From contig NZ_LN906597.1 in NCBI RefSeq assembly GCF_001460935.1, positions 223,693 through 287,692 of the forward strand: a DNA stretch of 64,000 nt, given 5' to 3'. Position 1 is the stretch's first letter. Each line of letters begins with the position of its first letter. The position numbers and the translations under genes are program-made. Below, in pieces: positions 42,721 to 53,127 of this stretch. The DNA is from Candidatus Ichthyocystis hellenicum (GTDB lineage: Bacteria > Pseudomonadota > Gammaproteobacteria > Burkholderiales > 2013Ark19i). Under the pieces are notes generated by a model. It worked only from the letters and a program-made list of their open reading frames with translations, was not told where the DNA came from and made no database searches.

Positions 42721-43149
42721 TTATTATCAATACCCATCTATGACTAATGAAAACCTAAAGACAAAATAGTTTTTACCGTTATTGTACCGCCACTTCAGCC
42801 ACAGGATAATTGCTTATCCCCTCGCATTGTACAATTTCTTCATTAAATATTTATCAAAATTTACTATGATCAGTACATGCCATTTATGATACATAAAGAT
42901 GGATGATTTCCTAAAACAATTCCATAGAGCAAATACAAGCCACTGAATCGTATGAACCAAATAACAATCATATTTCGTCCTCTTTACTTATAGCTTCTGA
43001 CCATGTTAAATGAAAATTGCACTGTCTACACAGGACAACAAATAAACTTTACTAATAAATTTACACCTGTCATAATTGAAAGTGGCTTAAGCGTATTCTG
43101 TCCAATTATTATAGAATGTTATCCCGGCTAATTTTTAGAGATTAAATCT
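42721..43149. other. Non-coding gap between family A members 3 and 4
   Basis: About 430 A+T-rich bases with no supportable gene or obvious structure. Confidence 0.6.
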
Positions 43150-44481
43150 ATGTCTGTGGCTATGTCACCCTTAAGCCTAGAGGAATTGGCAATAGGATCT
43201 GTTTTTGGTGTTAACAGAAAGGAATCTATTGAGCAATTAATGCACTTATCCCATAAAGAGACTATGGAACTTATTGTAGCCTTGAATCACAGCAAGGGAG
43301 GGCGGACTAAATACGAACCATCGTTAGGATGTTGTTATGGTGATCAATTAACCCAAATGTACCAAGTTAATGCTAACTTTTTCCATGAAAACTGCAAAAA
43401 AATAAGTAATTATCAAGAGCTCACAAGCCTAGCTTCATTGATGGATCATGTACACGTACTAATGAATGAATGTGAGAATATTTCCAAAACATTCCTATCT
43501 AAGAACAAGTATAGAAACACTCATCCCATATGCCAAACTATCAATACTAAAAATACCGGTGATATTATTAAAAATTACTACGAAAGAAGAAGTAGGATTT
43601 TGTCCCTTCCTTTTCCTCCAGCAGGTGGGCCTCCTCCCAAAATACCTTCACTAGAAGAAACTTCGTATTACTATGACCCGATAATATTTTTAGATGTTAG
43701 TCATTACCATGGAGATAGAAACAATTATCAATGTATGGAGCTATTCATTGAGGTCATTATTAGCCCAATAATTGAATCTTATTCAACAATACGTCTCCAC
43801 TTACACAAATTTGTTAATGATTTAAAAAAAAAGAGCAAATATATAAGAAAAAAAATATATCGCTTGGTTACAGCTTTATTATTGCATATAAAATTCCATA
43901 CTTCTTTTTTCCCAGCAATAGCCGAACGCAGATTATCAGCAAAAAGAACAAACGCAGAAAACATGCTAGATCTCAGAAAAGAGGAACTAATCCTAATGTC
44001 ATTAGAGATAATAATTTGCCTAAGAAATTTTGTAGAACTCACCACTAACATTATAAATAAAACAATTACTCCCATGCTGGAATTGTGCAATTATATATCA
44101 TTGGAAGATGCACTCGAAGCCTTTAAAATTAGAATTACGGGATTACGCAGTGATATTATATTTATCACTGCCGCCATGGAGAATAAAGATATGTTAGAAG
44201 AAAAAGAAGAACCTTTTTTGTTGGCAAGAAAAACTGTCGAAAAAAAGAAATCGTGCATATTGTTATCTAAAACTGAAATTATAAAGATAAAGTCCTTCCT
44301 TAAGAGAAGGTACCCTGACCTTATAATGCACAAAAAATTTGTAGTAAAGTACCTTCTGAAAAAAATTAAGAAAAATGACAGCACCGATGCATTAATAAGG
44401 GGATTAAGAAAAGAAATAGAAGAAATGGAACTATTTCTTGACACTTCTGAGCCTTATCCACATAAAAACTTCAAAAAATAA
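43150..44481 (+). CDS. Family A protein, member 4 (long type)
   Basis: A 443-residue unknown protein, the closest paralogue of the product of 41359-42720 (shared MSPLSLEELAIGSVFG, SIEQLMHLSHKE, QLTQ(M/V)(Y/R)Q, QCM(E/N)LFIE(V/I)II). Core motifs are HPICQ (125-129), YYERRSRILSLPFPP and YYYDP (173-177). A Gly/Pro-rich loop PPAGGPPPKIPS lies between the last two. The C-terminal helical region ends with KEIEEMELFLDTSEP. Differences from member 3 are spread over the whole length, so the duplication is not very recent. Confidence 0.78.
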   Translation: MSVAMSPLSLEELAIGSVFGVNRKESIEQLMHLSHKETMELIVALNHSKGGRTKYEPSLGCCYGDQLTQMYQVNANFFHENCKKISNYQELTSLASLMDHVHVLMNECENISKTFLSKNKYRNTHPICQTINTKNTGDIIKNYYERRSRILSLPFPPAGGPPPKIPSLEETSYYYDPIIFLDVSHYHGDRNNYQCMELFIEVIISPIIESYSTIRLHLHKFVNDLKKKSKYIRKKIYRLVTALLLHIKFHTSFFPAIAERRLSAKRTNAENMLDLRKEELILMSLEIIICLRNFVELTTNIINKTITPMLELCNYISLEDALEAFKIRITGLRSDIIFITAAMENKDMLEEKEEPFLLARKTVEKKKSCILLSKTEIIKIKSFLKRRYPDLIMHKKFVVKYLLKKIKKNDSTDALIRGLRKEIEEMELFLDTSEPYPHKNFKK

Positions 44482-44731
44482 ATGTTACTGCCAAATTTTA
44501 GTATCAAGCAAAAATTATCATCACTCCGATAAGCCATAAAGTGCCACATAGATTATAACTAATAATAGATAAGAATAATTAGGCCATATATAGTTAACTA
44601 ATAGGATCTTCTATACAACTCGTTCATATATAGCCACAAATATATATATTACTATTGAGGAAAACAGATTAAGTAAAATCAGCGTAGCATTAGATGGAGC
44701 CACTGACTGGATATGAGTTGATCAATAATTT

Positions 44732-46111
44732 ATGGACAAAATTTTATTGCCACCAACTTTGCAAGATCTATCGATTAAAACAATCTTTGGCGCTGAAAAC
44801 AAGGCAGCCTTAGATCAGATCAAACAACTATCCATGAAAGAAATAATTGGCGCTGCAGTTCTTATTAAGATCAAAGAAGTTAATTTAGTTAAATATGAAT
44901 CTGTTTTAGATTTAGAAATTGACGATAGGTCTGCTGATTATCGAAATAAATTATCTTATCATGACTGCAATGTAGATGAACTTTGTTACTTATCAGAGTG
45001 GAATAGCAGTGTCAACGACGTTATTAAGCTTCACCATCTTTTCTCAGAATACTCAGCCACAGAACATTCACACATATACAACAATCCAATGTATGACGTG
45101 ATTTACAATAAAAATAGCACTAATATCATCAAAAATTACCATGAAAAAAGAGATGAAATTTTATCGCTTCCAGACATGCCAAGCTCAGTAGCGACAATAA
45201 ACGATTCAATCAGAGATGAAGATTACCATGATCCGCTATATTTTAAGCAAGGTACTTATCCTAAAAATAACAACTCTATTAGTAATACCCTGATCTTTAT
45301 CAATAATAATATTTCGTCAGCAACAAAGGCACTGGAAAAATCTATGTCTATTTTAGAAGAAAAATTTTTCCAATCTAACAAACAGGCATATATCCTAGCT
45401 AAAACATCAAGTATGGAACTTAATCACTATCTTTTAGTGTTAAAAGAATCGTTGATAAAAAGAGATGATTTATGTGACGAGTATATAAATTTTTTTTGCA
45501 GTATCAAAGAAAAAGAAATGTCCATCATTAGATCATTGGAAATAATTATGCTAATGAGAAAAGTAGATAGCAAGTTTAGAGGACTAAAAAATATTTCTTA
45601 TATCATGAAAAGCATCAACTTTATGACCATGGAAGACAGAATAGAATCACTTAAAAGCAGAATATCAAGTAATTCAAAAACAGAGCACGATAAAATTCGG
45701 TTACTGACATCATCACTAAGCCTAACATCTTATTTATTAAAAAGAAAATATCACAATCTGATAACAAGAAAAAAAGCGAGAATAAAAAATCTACTTGAAA
45801 AAATTAACCTAAGCGAAGAATACAAATCAGATGAAAATTTTCTTGCCCCGACATTCATAGAGAGCATGAATATGTTACTAAAAAAAATTAGCCTAAGCAG
45901 AGAACCCAAATCGGATAAAAGAGATAAAGAGCTGCTCAACCATGATCTTGATAAAGCTAGTTATATACTTAAAAAAATCAGCCCCGATAATGAAGACAGA
46001 ACGGATCAAAATCTTATTGAGCCAGTTTTTATAGAGAACATTCTTGAATCAGTAAAAAAAATGAGAACAGAAATAAAAGAAATGGAGATGACTCTAAGCA
46101 CCTTAGATTGA
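44732..46111 (+). CDS. Family A protein, member 5 (diverged, internally repeated coiled coil)
   Basis: A 459-residue unknown protein. The N-terminus (LQDLSIKTIFGAENKAALDQ, QLSMKEIIGAAVLIK, VKYESVLDLE) fits the family, but the HPICQ motif has become NNPMYDVIYN and YYYDP has become DYHDP, so this member has lost the conserved Cys and two Tyr. The C-terminal part (about 345-455) holds a partly repeated unit: an LL(E/K)KI(N/S)LS start, a polar (E/D)xKSD stretch and an (F/L)xxPxFIE end, seen two to three times. It pairs with the member at 39826. The last helix reads KKMRTEIKEMEMTL. Confidence 0.75.
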   Translation: MDKILLPPTLQDLSIKTIFGAENKAALDQIKQLSMKEIIGAAVLIKIKEVNLVKYESVLDLEIDDRSADYRNKLSYHDCNVDELCYLSEWNSSVNDVIKLHHLFSEYSATEHSHIYNNPMYDVIYNKNSTNIIKNYHEKRDEILSLPDMPSSVATINDSIRDEDYHDPLYFKQGTYPKNNNSISNTLIFINNNISSATKALEKSMSILEEKFFQSNKQAYILAKTSSMELNHYLLVLKESLIKRDDLCDEYINFFCSIKEKEMSIIRSLEIIMLMRKVDSKFRGLKNISYIMKSINFMTMEDRIESLKSRISSNSKTEHDKIRLLTSSLSLTSYLLKRKYHNLITRKKARIKNLLEKINLSEEYKSDENFLAPTFIESMNMLLKKISLSREPKSDKRDKELLNHDLDKASYILKKISPDNEDRTDQNLIEPVFIENILESVKKMRTEIKEMEMTLSTLD

Positions 46112-46224
46112 CAGTAAGCGCAAATAAAAATAAACCTAAGTTTAATCATAAAAGTAACCTTTAGGCATTTTTACAACCTCTATTACCCTATGCAGTCAGA
46201 TTAAAGTATCCCGCTAGCAATCTC

Positions 46225-47391
46225 TTATATTATATATAGCATAGGAGCAATAATTTCTTCCAATACATGAATACATTTAATAAGCTTCCTCAAACAAACT
46301 ATAGCGTCCAACGAAGCCTTAATTAATTTATCCTGTCTAGGATCCTGCGCATCACTTAATGTCTTTTCGATTAATTCCTTAATTTCAGGATTACACAACC
46401 TACCGTACTCTTCTTCTAGCTCTTTTATCTTCTTTTTTTTTAGACAATTTCTCTCAAAACTCATTATATTTCCTATAAAAAGTAATTTTTGTAATGAAGA
46501 TGCATAGGTTTGAACCTGCAAAAACGATGCCATAAGAAGATGGTATACTGGCTTTCTTATTATTTCACGATTTTCTCTCAAAACATTGATTAACCTAAAA
46601 GAATTGCAATAAATATTAAGCGCAGAACAGCAAATATTATCAATAACAACATCTACAGAAAAATTAGTATGCAGTTGACTAGGATCAAGTGCTTCCTCTG
46701 AGGCCTTATAATGACGTACGTCTAAAAAAAACACCGGATCATAATAGTAATCAATTATCTCTTGTGATGGTAATTTAGGATTTAATCTATTGGTTGGGGG
46801 CAACGGAAGAGATAAAATCTCATGTTTTCTCCTATAGTAATTTTCAATAATACCTGAAGCATTTTCAGTAAAAATCACTTGGCATATAGGATGAGTATCT
46901 CTATATTTGTATTTCGAGTACAGACTTTTTGATATATTGTTGCCATGCCCTATCAGTTCACTAAATTGCTTGCTCAATGTCACATAAACATTATGCCTTG
47001 GGGATAGTGAACTAGCACGCACTGAATGAATACCTAAATTACTTGTGTGCCCAAAATTATTTGGCAGCATCTCTAAAGATTCTGTACCTAAAAAAACACT
47101 CAGAGCAAATCTGCATTCCCTATGCCAACTTTCCTTAGATTTTACAATCACATCAACTGCAACAACTTCTTTAACTCTTAGCTGACCTAATTGTTCAAGT
47201 GATGCCCTAATACCAGCATTAAACTCCAAAAAATCAGACTTCCTTAACCCATTACTAAATCCTAACGAAAATTCATCGCTGGTACCAGAGCATAAATCTA
47301 ACAAAGTATTCTTCTTGATATCAGCACTAAATCCCAACAAGGCTGCTACCGATAATATCTCCAAAGAAATAGGAGGCAAAACTTCAGACAC
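46225..47391 (-). CDS. Family A protein, member 6 (short type, opposite strand)
   Basis: A 388-residue unknown protein, convergent with member 5. After MSEVLPPISLEILSVAALLG an insert of about 40 residues precedes SLEQLGQLRVKEVVAVDVIV. The core has HPICQ, YYRRKHEILSLPLPPTN and YYYDPVFFLDVRHY in the usual spacing. The second half has IRKPVYHLLMASFLQVQTYASS, a basic KKKKIKELEEE coiled-coil piece and an end in LEEIIAPMLYII, like member 1. The start is GTG at 47391 with AGAGAGG upstream. Its opposite orientation suggests the array spread by more than simple tandem duplication. Confidence 0.77.
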   Translation of the reverse strand: MSEVLPPISLEILSVAALLGFSADIKKNTLLDLCSGTSDEFSLGFSNGLRKSDFLEFNAGIRASLEQLGQLRVKEVVAVDVIVKSKESWHRECRFALSVFLGTESLEMLPNNFGHTSNLGIHSVRASSLSPRHNVYVTLSKQFSELIGHGNNISKSLYSKYKYRDTHPICQVIFTENASGIIENYYRRKHEILSLPLPPTNRLNPKLPSQEIIDYYYDPVFFLDVRHYKASEEALDPSQLHTNFSVDVVIDNICCSALNIYCNSFRLINVLRENREIIRKPVYHLLMASFLQVQTYASSLQKLLFIGNIMSFERNCLKKKKIKELEEEYGRLCNPEIKELIEKTLSDAQDPRQDKLIKASLDAIVCLRKLIKCIHVLEEIIAPMLYII

Positions 47392-48440
47392 AAAAATACC
47401 TCTCTAACATGTTGCTACCTAATTATCCTAACAGCATCTACATCCATCCATAATCTTGGAGACAAAACAACCCATTCTCTAATAATAATCCGATTCACCA
47501 CAAAACGAACAATTGCTTAATTATTGGCGCATTACAAAATGAGCAAAACAGTAACTGGAATGAAGAATTGCTTAATATATTATATCAATTTATCATTATT
47601 GATTACTTTATCATTTATATCTATGGAATAATTAACAATCCATACTACATTTAATAATCCATACTGTATTTGCATTAATGAAAAATAATCGAGGTAACGA
47701 TCAAATCATTACTAGATAAATAAGCCATTGGTATTATTGTATCTTTAGCTAACAACAAAAATTAATACACCAAGTATTAATTTGCGCTAGGGAGTTTCAA
47801 TATCAGCCAAACAGAATTAAATTCCAGTTAATTTTTTATCAATTACAAAAACAAAAAGACAAATAATTTAGTCAGAGTTATGATTTTCGTATCATTGGGT
47901 TAACACGAACTCAAACTGGTTAATGAATATGACAGTCTCTCAAAAATCATCTTACCTGAATACATAAGCTAATTTATTTATTATGATAATAATATAATCA
48001 AGTAATATTATTCGGCAGTAAGTACTTATTTATACAATTATGATGATGATTTAGAAAAACCTAGCAAATCTTGAGAAAAAATTTATCATCTAGCTGTATC
48101 ATAATTATTGCAAAAAAATATTGCCCTTAATAATTATTTGCAAACTAGCATAAGACTATAATGATTAATATAAAGAGTATAAAATTTTCTAGATCATGCG
48201 CGAAAGGTAGCTCCTAATATCAATAACCAATAGATGCCTGAATTTGATCGAAAAAAAATTTATTAGATATGTGGTTACATTAAAAACCGATGATCTCATA
48301 CTGAATGAATCTTAATACTAAGGATTTAGACAATCTCAGGAAAATTAATATAAAATAATTTTCCCTAAAAACCCAGTAAGTAAAAAGTATTTTTCATAAT
48401 TGCAAATTAATAGTGAAGAACTTTACAATTAATATACCTT

Positions 48441-48520
48441 TATTGCTTTATTGCTTTATTGCTTTATTGCTTTATTGCTTTATTGCTTTATTGCTTTATT
48501 GCTTTATTGCTTTATTGCTT
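48441..48520. repeat. Ten tandem copies of the octamer TATTGCTT
   Basis: 80 bases of perfect octamer repeat. Because 8 is not a multiple of 3, each gain or loss would shift any reading frame through it. On the plus strand it has no stop in any frame and would encode a repeated YCFIALLL hydrophobic unit; the minus strand has a stop in every frame. Confidence 0.97.
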
Positions 48521-48672
48521 TATATTTATAACCCTTGGAAAAAAATAGTCTCAAAAAAACCTGGAGCAACATCATTGATCACACAGTAAAAATCAGCACT
48601 GTAGCAATCTAGGTATTTTGCTGCAGTAATCACCAAAGGAAAAGAAACTTTGTAATGTCTTGAGTAAAGCTC

Positions 48673-48768
48673 AAAAATAAAATTACTAATACCAACACAA
48701 TAAGTAGTAATTGTTTAAGCAAAATAAAAGTTACAAATAAACTTATCTGCTAACTATAAAAATAAAGT
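48673..48768. repeat. Intergenic repeat related to 55714-55808, copy 1
   Basis: Shares AAAATAAA-TTACTAAT, AGTAGT, TTACAAATAA and AACTATAAAAATAAA in the same order and spacing with the block at 55714-55808. It is non-coding; both copies lie about 0.6-0.7 kb before a small two-helix protein gene. Confidence 0.7.
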
Positions 48769-49444
48769 CTAATAGATATACTGCTAATACTAGAAGATTA
48801 AGGAATTCATAATTGTAGCATCCACTCTATTTTATGAATTTGTCTTATTGTAAACACTAGCGTATATCTCCTTTTCCTTTTAGTAATGAACCTAAAGATT
48901 AATATATCATGTTCTGTCTTAACCATACTTGGGCATAATTTTATGAATATATCTATAGATTATTAGATGCTTACGAAGCAAAAAATTTAAAAAACTCGAT
49001 ATCTACACTGTTAATTATATTTTTATACGATCACTGTTGCTGATAGGCATATCTTACTGTAATTGAACAACACTTTAAGTGCTACAGTTGAACATCAAAT
49101 CCTACAAATCCACCACTAACAATTCAATAAATTTAAAGGGAAGTTCTTTATTTCTTCTTATCATCATGAATATATTACAGGAGCTAATTCAATCTTATTT
49201 ATTATAATACAAGTAACCATAATTAGTTACTACTGGCAATCAATAGTGGTTGACAAACCTGATAACTTCGTGACCAATATACTTCTGCGAACGGTTTCTT
49301 CTCTTATTACGTTAAACAATCAATGATTGTATAACAAATACTTTGCTAAAAATATCCAATAAATTTAATGATAATAGATGTATGATTAATGTTGAATAGA
49401 GTTATTATTTTAAGCCCTACATTTATCCCAAAAGGAGATGCAAA

Positions 49445-49897
49445 ATGTCCCCATTAGGCCGTCAGTTACCACCTCAATTAGAAGAAGGTCGAGAAGAAAT
49501 TGCAGAAGTAGCAGTAGAAATTCCAGAGGATGCAGTTACCAGTAGAGAGGAAAGAAGTGGTGGTTTTTTAGGTACAGCAAGCAATATGGTAAGATCCTGT
49601 CTTAGTTTAACTAGATCCAGACTCTCACACGCATCAGATGAACTGGAAAACGAAAATGTATCGAAGCACCCAAGTATCATGGTATCCTTCTATTTTTTGA
49701 TTTTGTCCTTCCTCTTCCTAGGAGCTTTTTTATTCTCAAAATTAGCGGGAGAAAAAACAACTGCCAGTTTCTTCCTATCATGCGCCCTATTAATCTTAGC
49801 ATTGGCTATAACTGGTTATTCCTATGAACCTGTCCGTAGGCTGCTAAGAGGACAGCCTCTTGAAAATAAAAGATCTTCTACATCAAAAAATTGTTAG
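49445..49897 (+). CDS. Family B small two-helix membrane protein, member 2 (Inc-like topology)
   Basis: A 150-residue unknown protein. The acidic polar N-terminus (1-75) contains VAVEIPEDAVTS, the diverged form of the family motif. Two hydrophobic helices lie at about 79-98 (FYFLILSFLFLGAFLFSKLA) and 104-124 (FFLSCALLILALAITGYSY), with a short AGEKTT loop. The cytoplasmic-type tail begins YEPVRRLLRG and is basic. The SYEPV.R tail is shared with the products at 52612, 53604 and (diverged) 54973. AAGGAGATG precedes the ATG. No signal peptide, so the hairpin would insert in a membrane without Sec cleavage. A host vacuole-membrane role is an inference. Confidence 0.72.
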   Translation: MSPLGRQLPPQLEEGREEIAEVAVEIPEDAVTSREERSGGFLGTASNMVRSCLSLTRSRLSHASDELENENVSKHPSIMVSFYFLILSFLFLGAFLFSKLAGEKTTASFFLSCALLILALAITGYSYEPVRRLLRGQPLENKRSSTSKNC

Positions 49898-50106
49898 TAA
49901 ATTTGCAGTGTGGACGCCACTTGCTAATGGCAGTTTTGCTAATAAATCAATGATGTAAAAAATTCACATCAAAGTTGCACAGCAAAACAACAATTGTAAT
50001 ACAAAAAATAAAGTATCTTCATTGGGAAATTTAATATAGACACTGTGCTAACTTATGTAGACTGTGTGTGTAGTAATATGTGATTAAATTTGACTTATCA
50101 AATTGT

Positions 50107-50141
50107 CTATTGGAGCATCTTCACCCACGATGTTCCAATAG
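50107..50141. terminator. Hairpin downstream of family B member 2
   Basis: CTATTGGAGCATC and GATGTTCCAATAG form a 13-bp stem with one G-T pair and a 9-base loop. No T run follows, so this is not a classical terminator; it may be a 3' end structure. Similar hairpins follow three other family B genes. Confidence 0.4.
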
Positions 50142-50700
50142 AGTATCACTCTTACTACTCTTAAAAAATTAATCCTTAGACTAATTGACTGATTTCAAAC
50201 AAATCAATAAAACCCCAGCACCCATTTATGACGTCAAAAATTAATAAAGTCATATCACCATCATCTTCACGCAAATCCAACCGAATTCATATAACATGTA
50301 CATAACAACATCACTAGGCAATTCATAGTTTATTAATGTTACTTAATTTCCGCACTATAAAATCATCCTCAAGAATTCTTAATCAACGATTATTTAATTA
50401 TCTCATAATTAAAAATTAACATCCCTTACGATAATAGTGAAGAAAAGATATTCAACCAATGAAATACATGGATGTGAATAATTTTATCAGCACAAGTAAT
50501 TTAATATTTTTGGGTGAAATATACCCGCGCTAACAGGTGCAACATATACCCATTCCCCATCTGTGAAAAATATTCAACGCAGCTGTTTGTATGCCTTTCA
50601 CATAGAATTAAACACAATAGCACCTTAGATATTTTTCTAAATTTATTAGAAAAGCTGTGACAACAAATTCGGTATCAATTACTGAATTATAAAAGTTTTT

Positions 50701-50785
50701 AGCAGTTAATTTTATTCCCACATAATCAATATTTGCACTAACATAAATATATGTAAAAAAGTAGAATCGACCTCGGGTGCAAGTT
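50701..50785. repeat. Upstream block shared with the gene at 53604, copy 1
   Basis: The block around AATATTTGCACTAACA with flanking GTTAATTTTA and GTAGAAT-like elements recurs at about 53430-53515. It ends about 105 bases before the start codon here and 88 there. This shows the leader was duplicated with the gene and may hold the promoter. Confidence 0.65.
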
Positions 50786-50890
50786 CAAAACAATGATTAG
50801 CAATTTTTTAGTGATAGCGTCCCTGTGCTTATAAAAAATACGTGATATTTATATAAGCTCTTGGGATTTGTCGAATAAAGGAAAAACGAA

Positions 50891-51277
50891 ATGGCGCAAA
50901 TGTCAGGATTAATAGGATACGGATCATACAATCAATCAAGAATATTGTCATCACCAGACTCAGATGATACTGAGCTTATAGAGGTTGTGTGTGAAACCCC
51001 CCAAGATTTTACTACTACGAGCAGTATCCTCCTAAAAGGCACTGAGTGTAACGCACTAATCAAAAATAACCGTCGGTCTATACTGCACAATGTTAATTGT
51101 GTGCCAAGATCTAGAAATATAGTGTCAAAAATTTTTCTGGCCGCATCTGTTTCGTATACGGCTCTTCATACCATCATGGCCTTAACAGGCGAAAATTATA
51201 GCAAGCCTTATATCTTATTATTATTATTTGCAGCGATATGTTTTGTTCTAATTGAACCCAAACGTTTAAGAACATAG
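50891..51277 (+). CDS. Family B small two-helix membrane protein, member 3 (C-terminally shortened)
   Basis: A 128-residue unknown protein, paralogous to the product at 53604: MAQMSGLIGYG against MEQMARLLGYG, LIEVVCETP against LCDVICETP, and NIVSKIFLAASVSYTALHTI against GIVSKIFLALSFSYATLCTI. Helices lie at about 80-100 and 106-122. The tail stops at IEPKRLRT, where the relatives continue through an AGHTYEPVNR-type segment, so about six residues around the helix end and the later tail have been lost. It may still work, or be in early decay. AAGGAAAAA precedes the ATG. A hairpin follows at 51312. Confidence 0.68.
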   Translation: MAQMSGLIGYGSYNQSRILSSPDSDDTELIEVVCETPQDFTTTSSILLKGTECNALIKNNRRSILHNVNCVPRSRNIVSKIFLAASVSYTALHTIMALTGENYSKPYILLLLFAAICFVLIEPKRLRT

Positions 51278-52611
51278 ACCATATCACTTCAGACCGAATT
51301 TATTGTGTGGCAGATATGACGAAAAACTCCAACTTTCGTCATATCTATTATCATAGTGATAACAATCATGAACCATAAGGTTGCATGTAAAACTGCCCCC
51401 AATCCAACCAACTAGCAACAACTAGTAGTTGCTTGGAAAACACCATAATTGATACACGCAACACAGCAACAACAATAGGTTTATTATCTGTAATAACCAT
51501 AGAAAAACACAACAAATAAGCACCGCATCACAACTTCTTTTGTCTTTGAGTTTTTAGTACGTATAACCAGCAACCATGAAAATAATTGTCACTTATAAGT
51601 ATAATAACCTCAAGCACTGCCAAACATCTAGCTTTTTTCTCATGATCTCTAACCGCATTACCTCATATAAGTAATCACAATATGCTAAAGTAATATGCTG
51701 TGAATACAGTGCCTCGATAGAAATAAATGAAGTTTAGTTACACCCAAGCATGCTAATAATACCCTATTTAATTAAAAATTAACCTAAAAAATAGTAGCAA
51801 ATCATATAAAATATTACGGAAACAATTACTCCTGTGTAGAAAAATTATGTAATCATTAAAAAACAACAACCCCCCCTGCATTAATAATACCATGGACAAA
51901 ATCAAAACAACCTTATATACAATTGTCATACCTCACCTTAATGTATTTTCATTATGGAAGCAAATTTCAGGTGCTTTACTAACTTAAATTACCCTCAATT
52001 GTCGAAACAAATCCAATCGAACTAGTATCTCACCTACTAGGTATCTATTATTATGTCCAGTACAGGAACAACCAGTTCTTTTGATGTTAGAATCTCAATC
52101 GCATGTCAAACTATACAAAATTACTACCAACCACTGGACGAATTTTAATAATGAAAGTAAGTCTTTAGATTTTTTATCTTACGAAAATACCCTCCATCTT
52201 ATTACTAATGTTTAAATTTACATAGTTTCTTGATATTAACAAATTATTGTTGTTAACAGAGACAAAATCTTATGTAACTACTTATAAATTATTTAATAAA
52301 ATATCGGTAACGTGAATCTTCACACAGAACACAAATTATTTCTTAGCAGAAACAGTACTTATGCTATATTGAACGTCAACATAAACAGAAAATAACAGTC
52401 CAGATCAAATACTTTTTATAAAGTAAGGTTATGCACTTATCAGTATAAATAATTAACCGTTATAGGCTAAGTATATTTACAAAAAGTAATTGATATTTTT
52501 AATTTTAATTTTTGTAAAATCAACATACCATGTCCATGTATTATTGTTTTTATTATATAATGCACGATCAGCAATAGCGCTATCGATATTGATCCCGGAA
52601 GGAAATGTAGT
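51278..52611. other. Non-coding gap of about 1.3 kb
   Basis: A+T-rich, no supportable gene. It has a 13-bp perfect hairpin at 51312-51346 and a C7 run near 51870. Nothing else is seen. Confidence 0.6.
51312..51346. terminator. Hairpin downstream of family B member 3
   Basis: AGATATGACGAAA (51312-51324) and TTTCGTCATATCT (51334-51346) are perfect 13-base arms around a 9-base loop, 35 bases after the stop codon. There is no T run after it. Probably a transcript 3' end or stabilising structure. Confidence 0.5.
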
Positions 52612-53064
52612 ATGTCCCCATTAGATGGCAATAAACAACATCTACAAAGTGAAGAAAGAAGCAAACTTACAGATATAGCGTGCAAAATGCCAATAGACGC
52701 CACCACCAGTAATAGCAGGATAGACAGTAACTGCCTTGAAAAAACAAGACAAACCAGCAGTGGATATATTAGGTTAATTGAAAGCAAGTGCCCACATACA
52801 TCAAAAAATTTTGTGTCCCAAAATACCTCGAGTAACTCAGGAAATAAAATGTCGACCTACTTTTTGGTTAAGGCTTTTTTATTACTGATCGTGTCCATGT
52901 TGTCATTCCTTACTAGAGAAGAAAACGCGTCATACGAAACTTGGATGTTGTGGTCACTTTTATTCTTACTTCTATCAGCGGCAAGTTATTCTTATGAATC
53001 AGTACGCGATCTAGCAAATAATAGATCTCTTGGAAGTTACCAAAAAGATCACTTACCTGTATAA
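52612..53064 (+). CDS. Family B small two-helix membrane protein, member 4
   Basis: A 150-residue unknown protein closest to the product at 49445: it also begins MSPL, has IACKMPIDATTS in place of VEIPEDAVTS, and ends its second helix in SYSYESVRDL. Hydrophobic helices lie at about 82-100 (YFLVKAFLLLIVSMLSF) and 111-127 (MLWSLLFLLLSAASYSY), with an acidic loop (TREENASYET). The N-terminal 80 residues are polar and rich in Ser, Thr, Lys. GGAAGGAAATG precedes the ATG. A hairpin follows at 53091. Confidence 0.72.
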   Translation: MSPLDGNKQHLQSEERSKLTDIACKMPIDATTSNSRIDSNCLEKTRQTSSGYIRLIESKCPHTSKNFVSQNTSSNSGNKMSTYFLVKAFLLLIVSMLSFLTREENASYETWMLWSLLFLLLSAASYSYESVRDLANNRSLGSYQKDHLPV

Positions 53065-53090
53065 AAATCTTGTCGAGACGCGCCCCACCC

Positions 53091-53127
53091 CAAGGCAATC
53101 CTGATGTTTTACATCATAGTTGCCTTG
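53091..53127. terminator. Hairpin downstream of family B member 4
   Basis: CAAGGCAA pairs with TTGCCTTG, and inside it TGATG pairs with CATCA, giving a two-part stem with symmetric 3-base internal loops. It lies 27 bases after the stop. No T run follows. Confidence 0.5.

Larger units (their letters stand above)
47392..49444. other. Longest gene-free stretch, about 2 kb
   Basis: A+T-rich with no supportable gene. It contains ten perfect tandem copies of an 8-base unit (48441-48520). A block at 48673-48768 is related to one at 55714-55808, and a ribosome site for the next gene lies at its end. The 8-base repeat lies inside a short GTG-started frame (48413-48589, 58 codons) without a ribosome site, which I do not call a gene. 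Confidence 0.6.
49898..50890. other. Non-coding gap of about 1 kb
   Basis: A+T-rich. It holds a strong hairpin (50107-50141), and a block near 50701-50785 (with AATATTTGCACTAACA) that recurs upstream of the gene at 53604. No gene is seen. Confidence 0.6.

Noticed and set aside
48441..48520. CRISPR-like array
   Set aside because: The octamer copies are directly joined with no spacers and no cas genes are near, so this is a simple tandem repeat.
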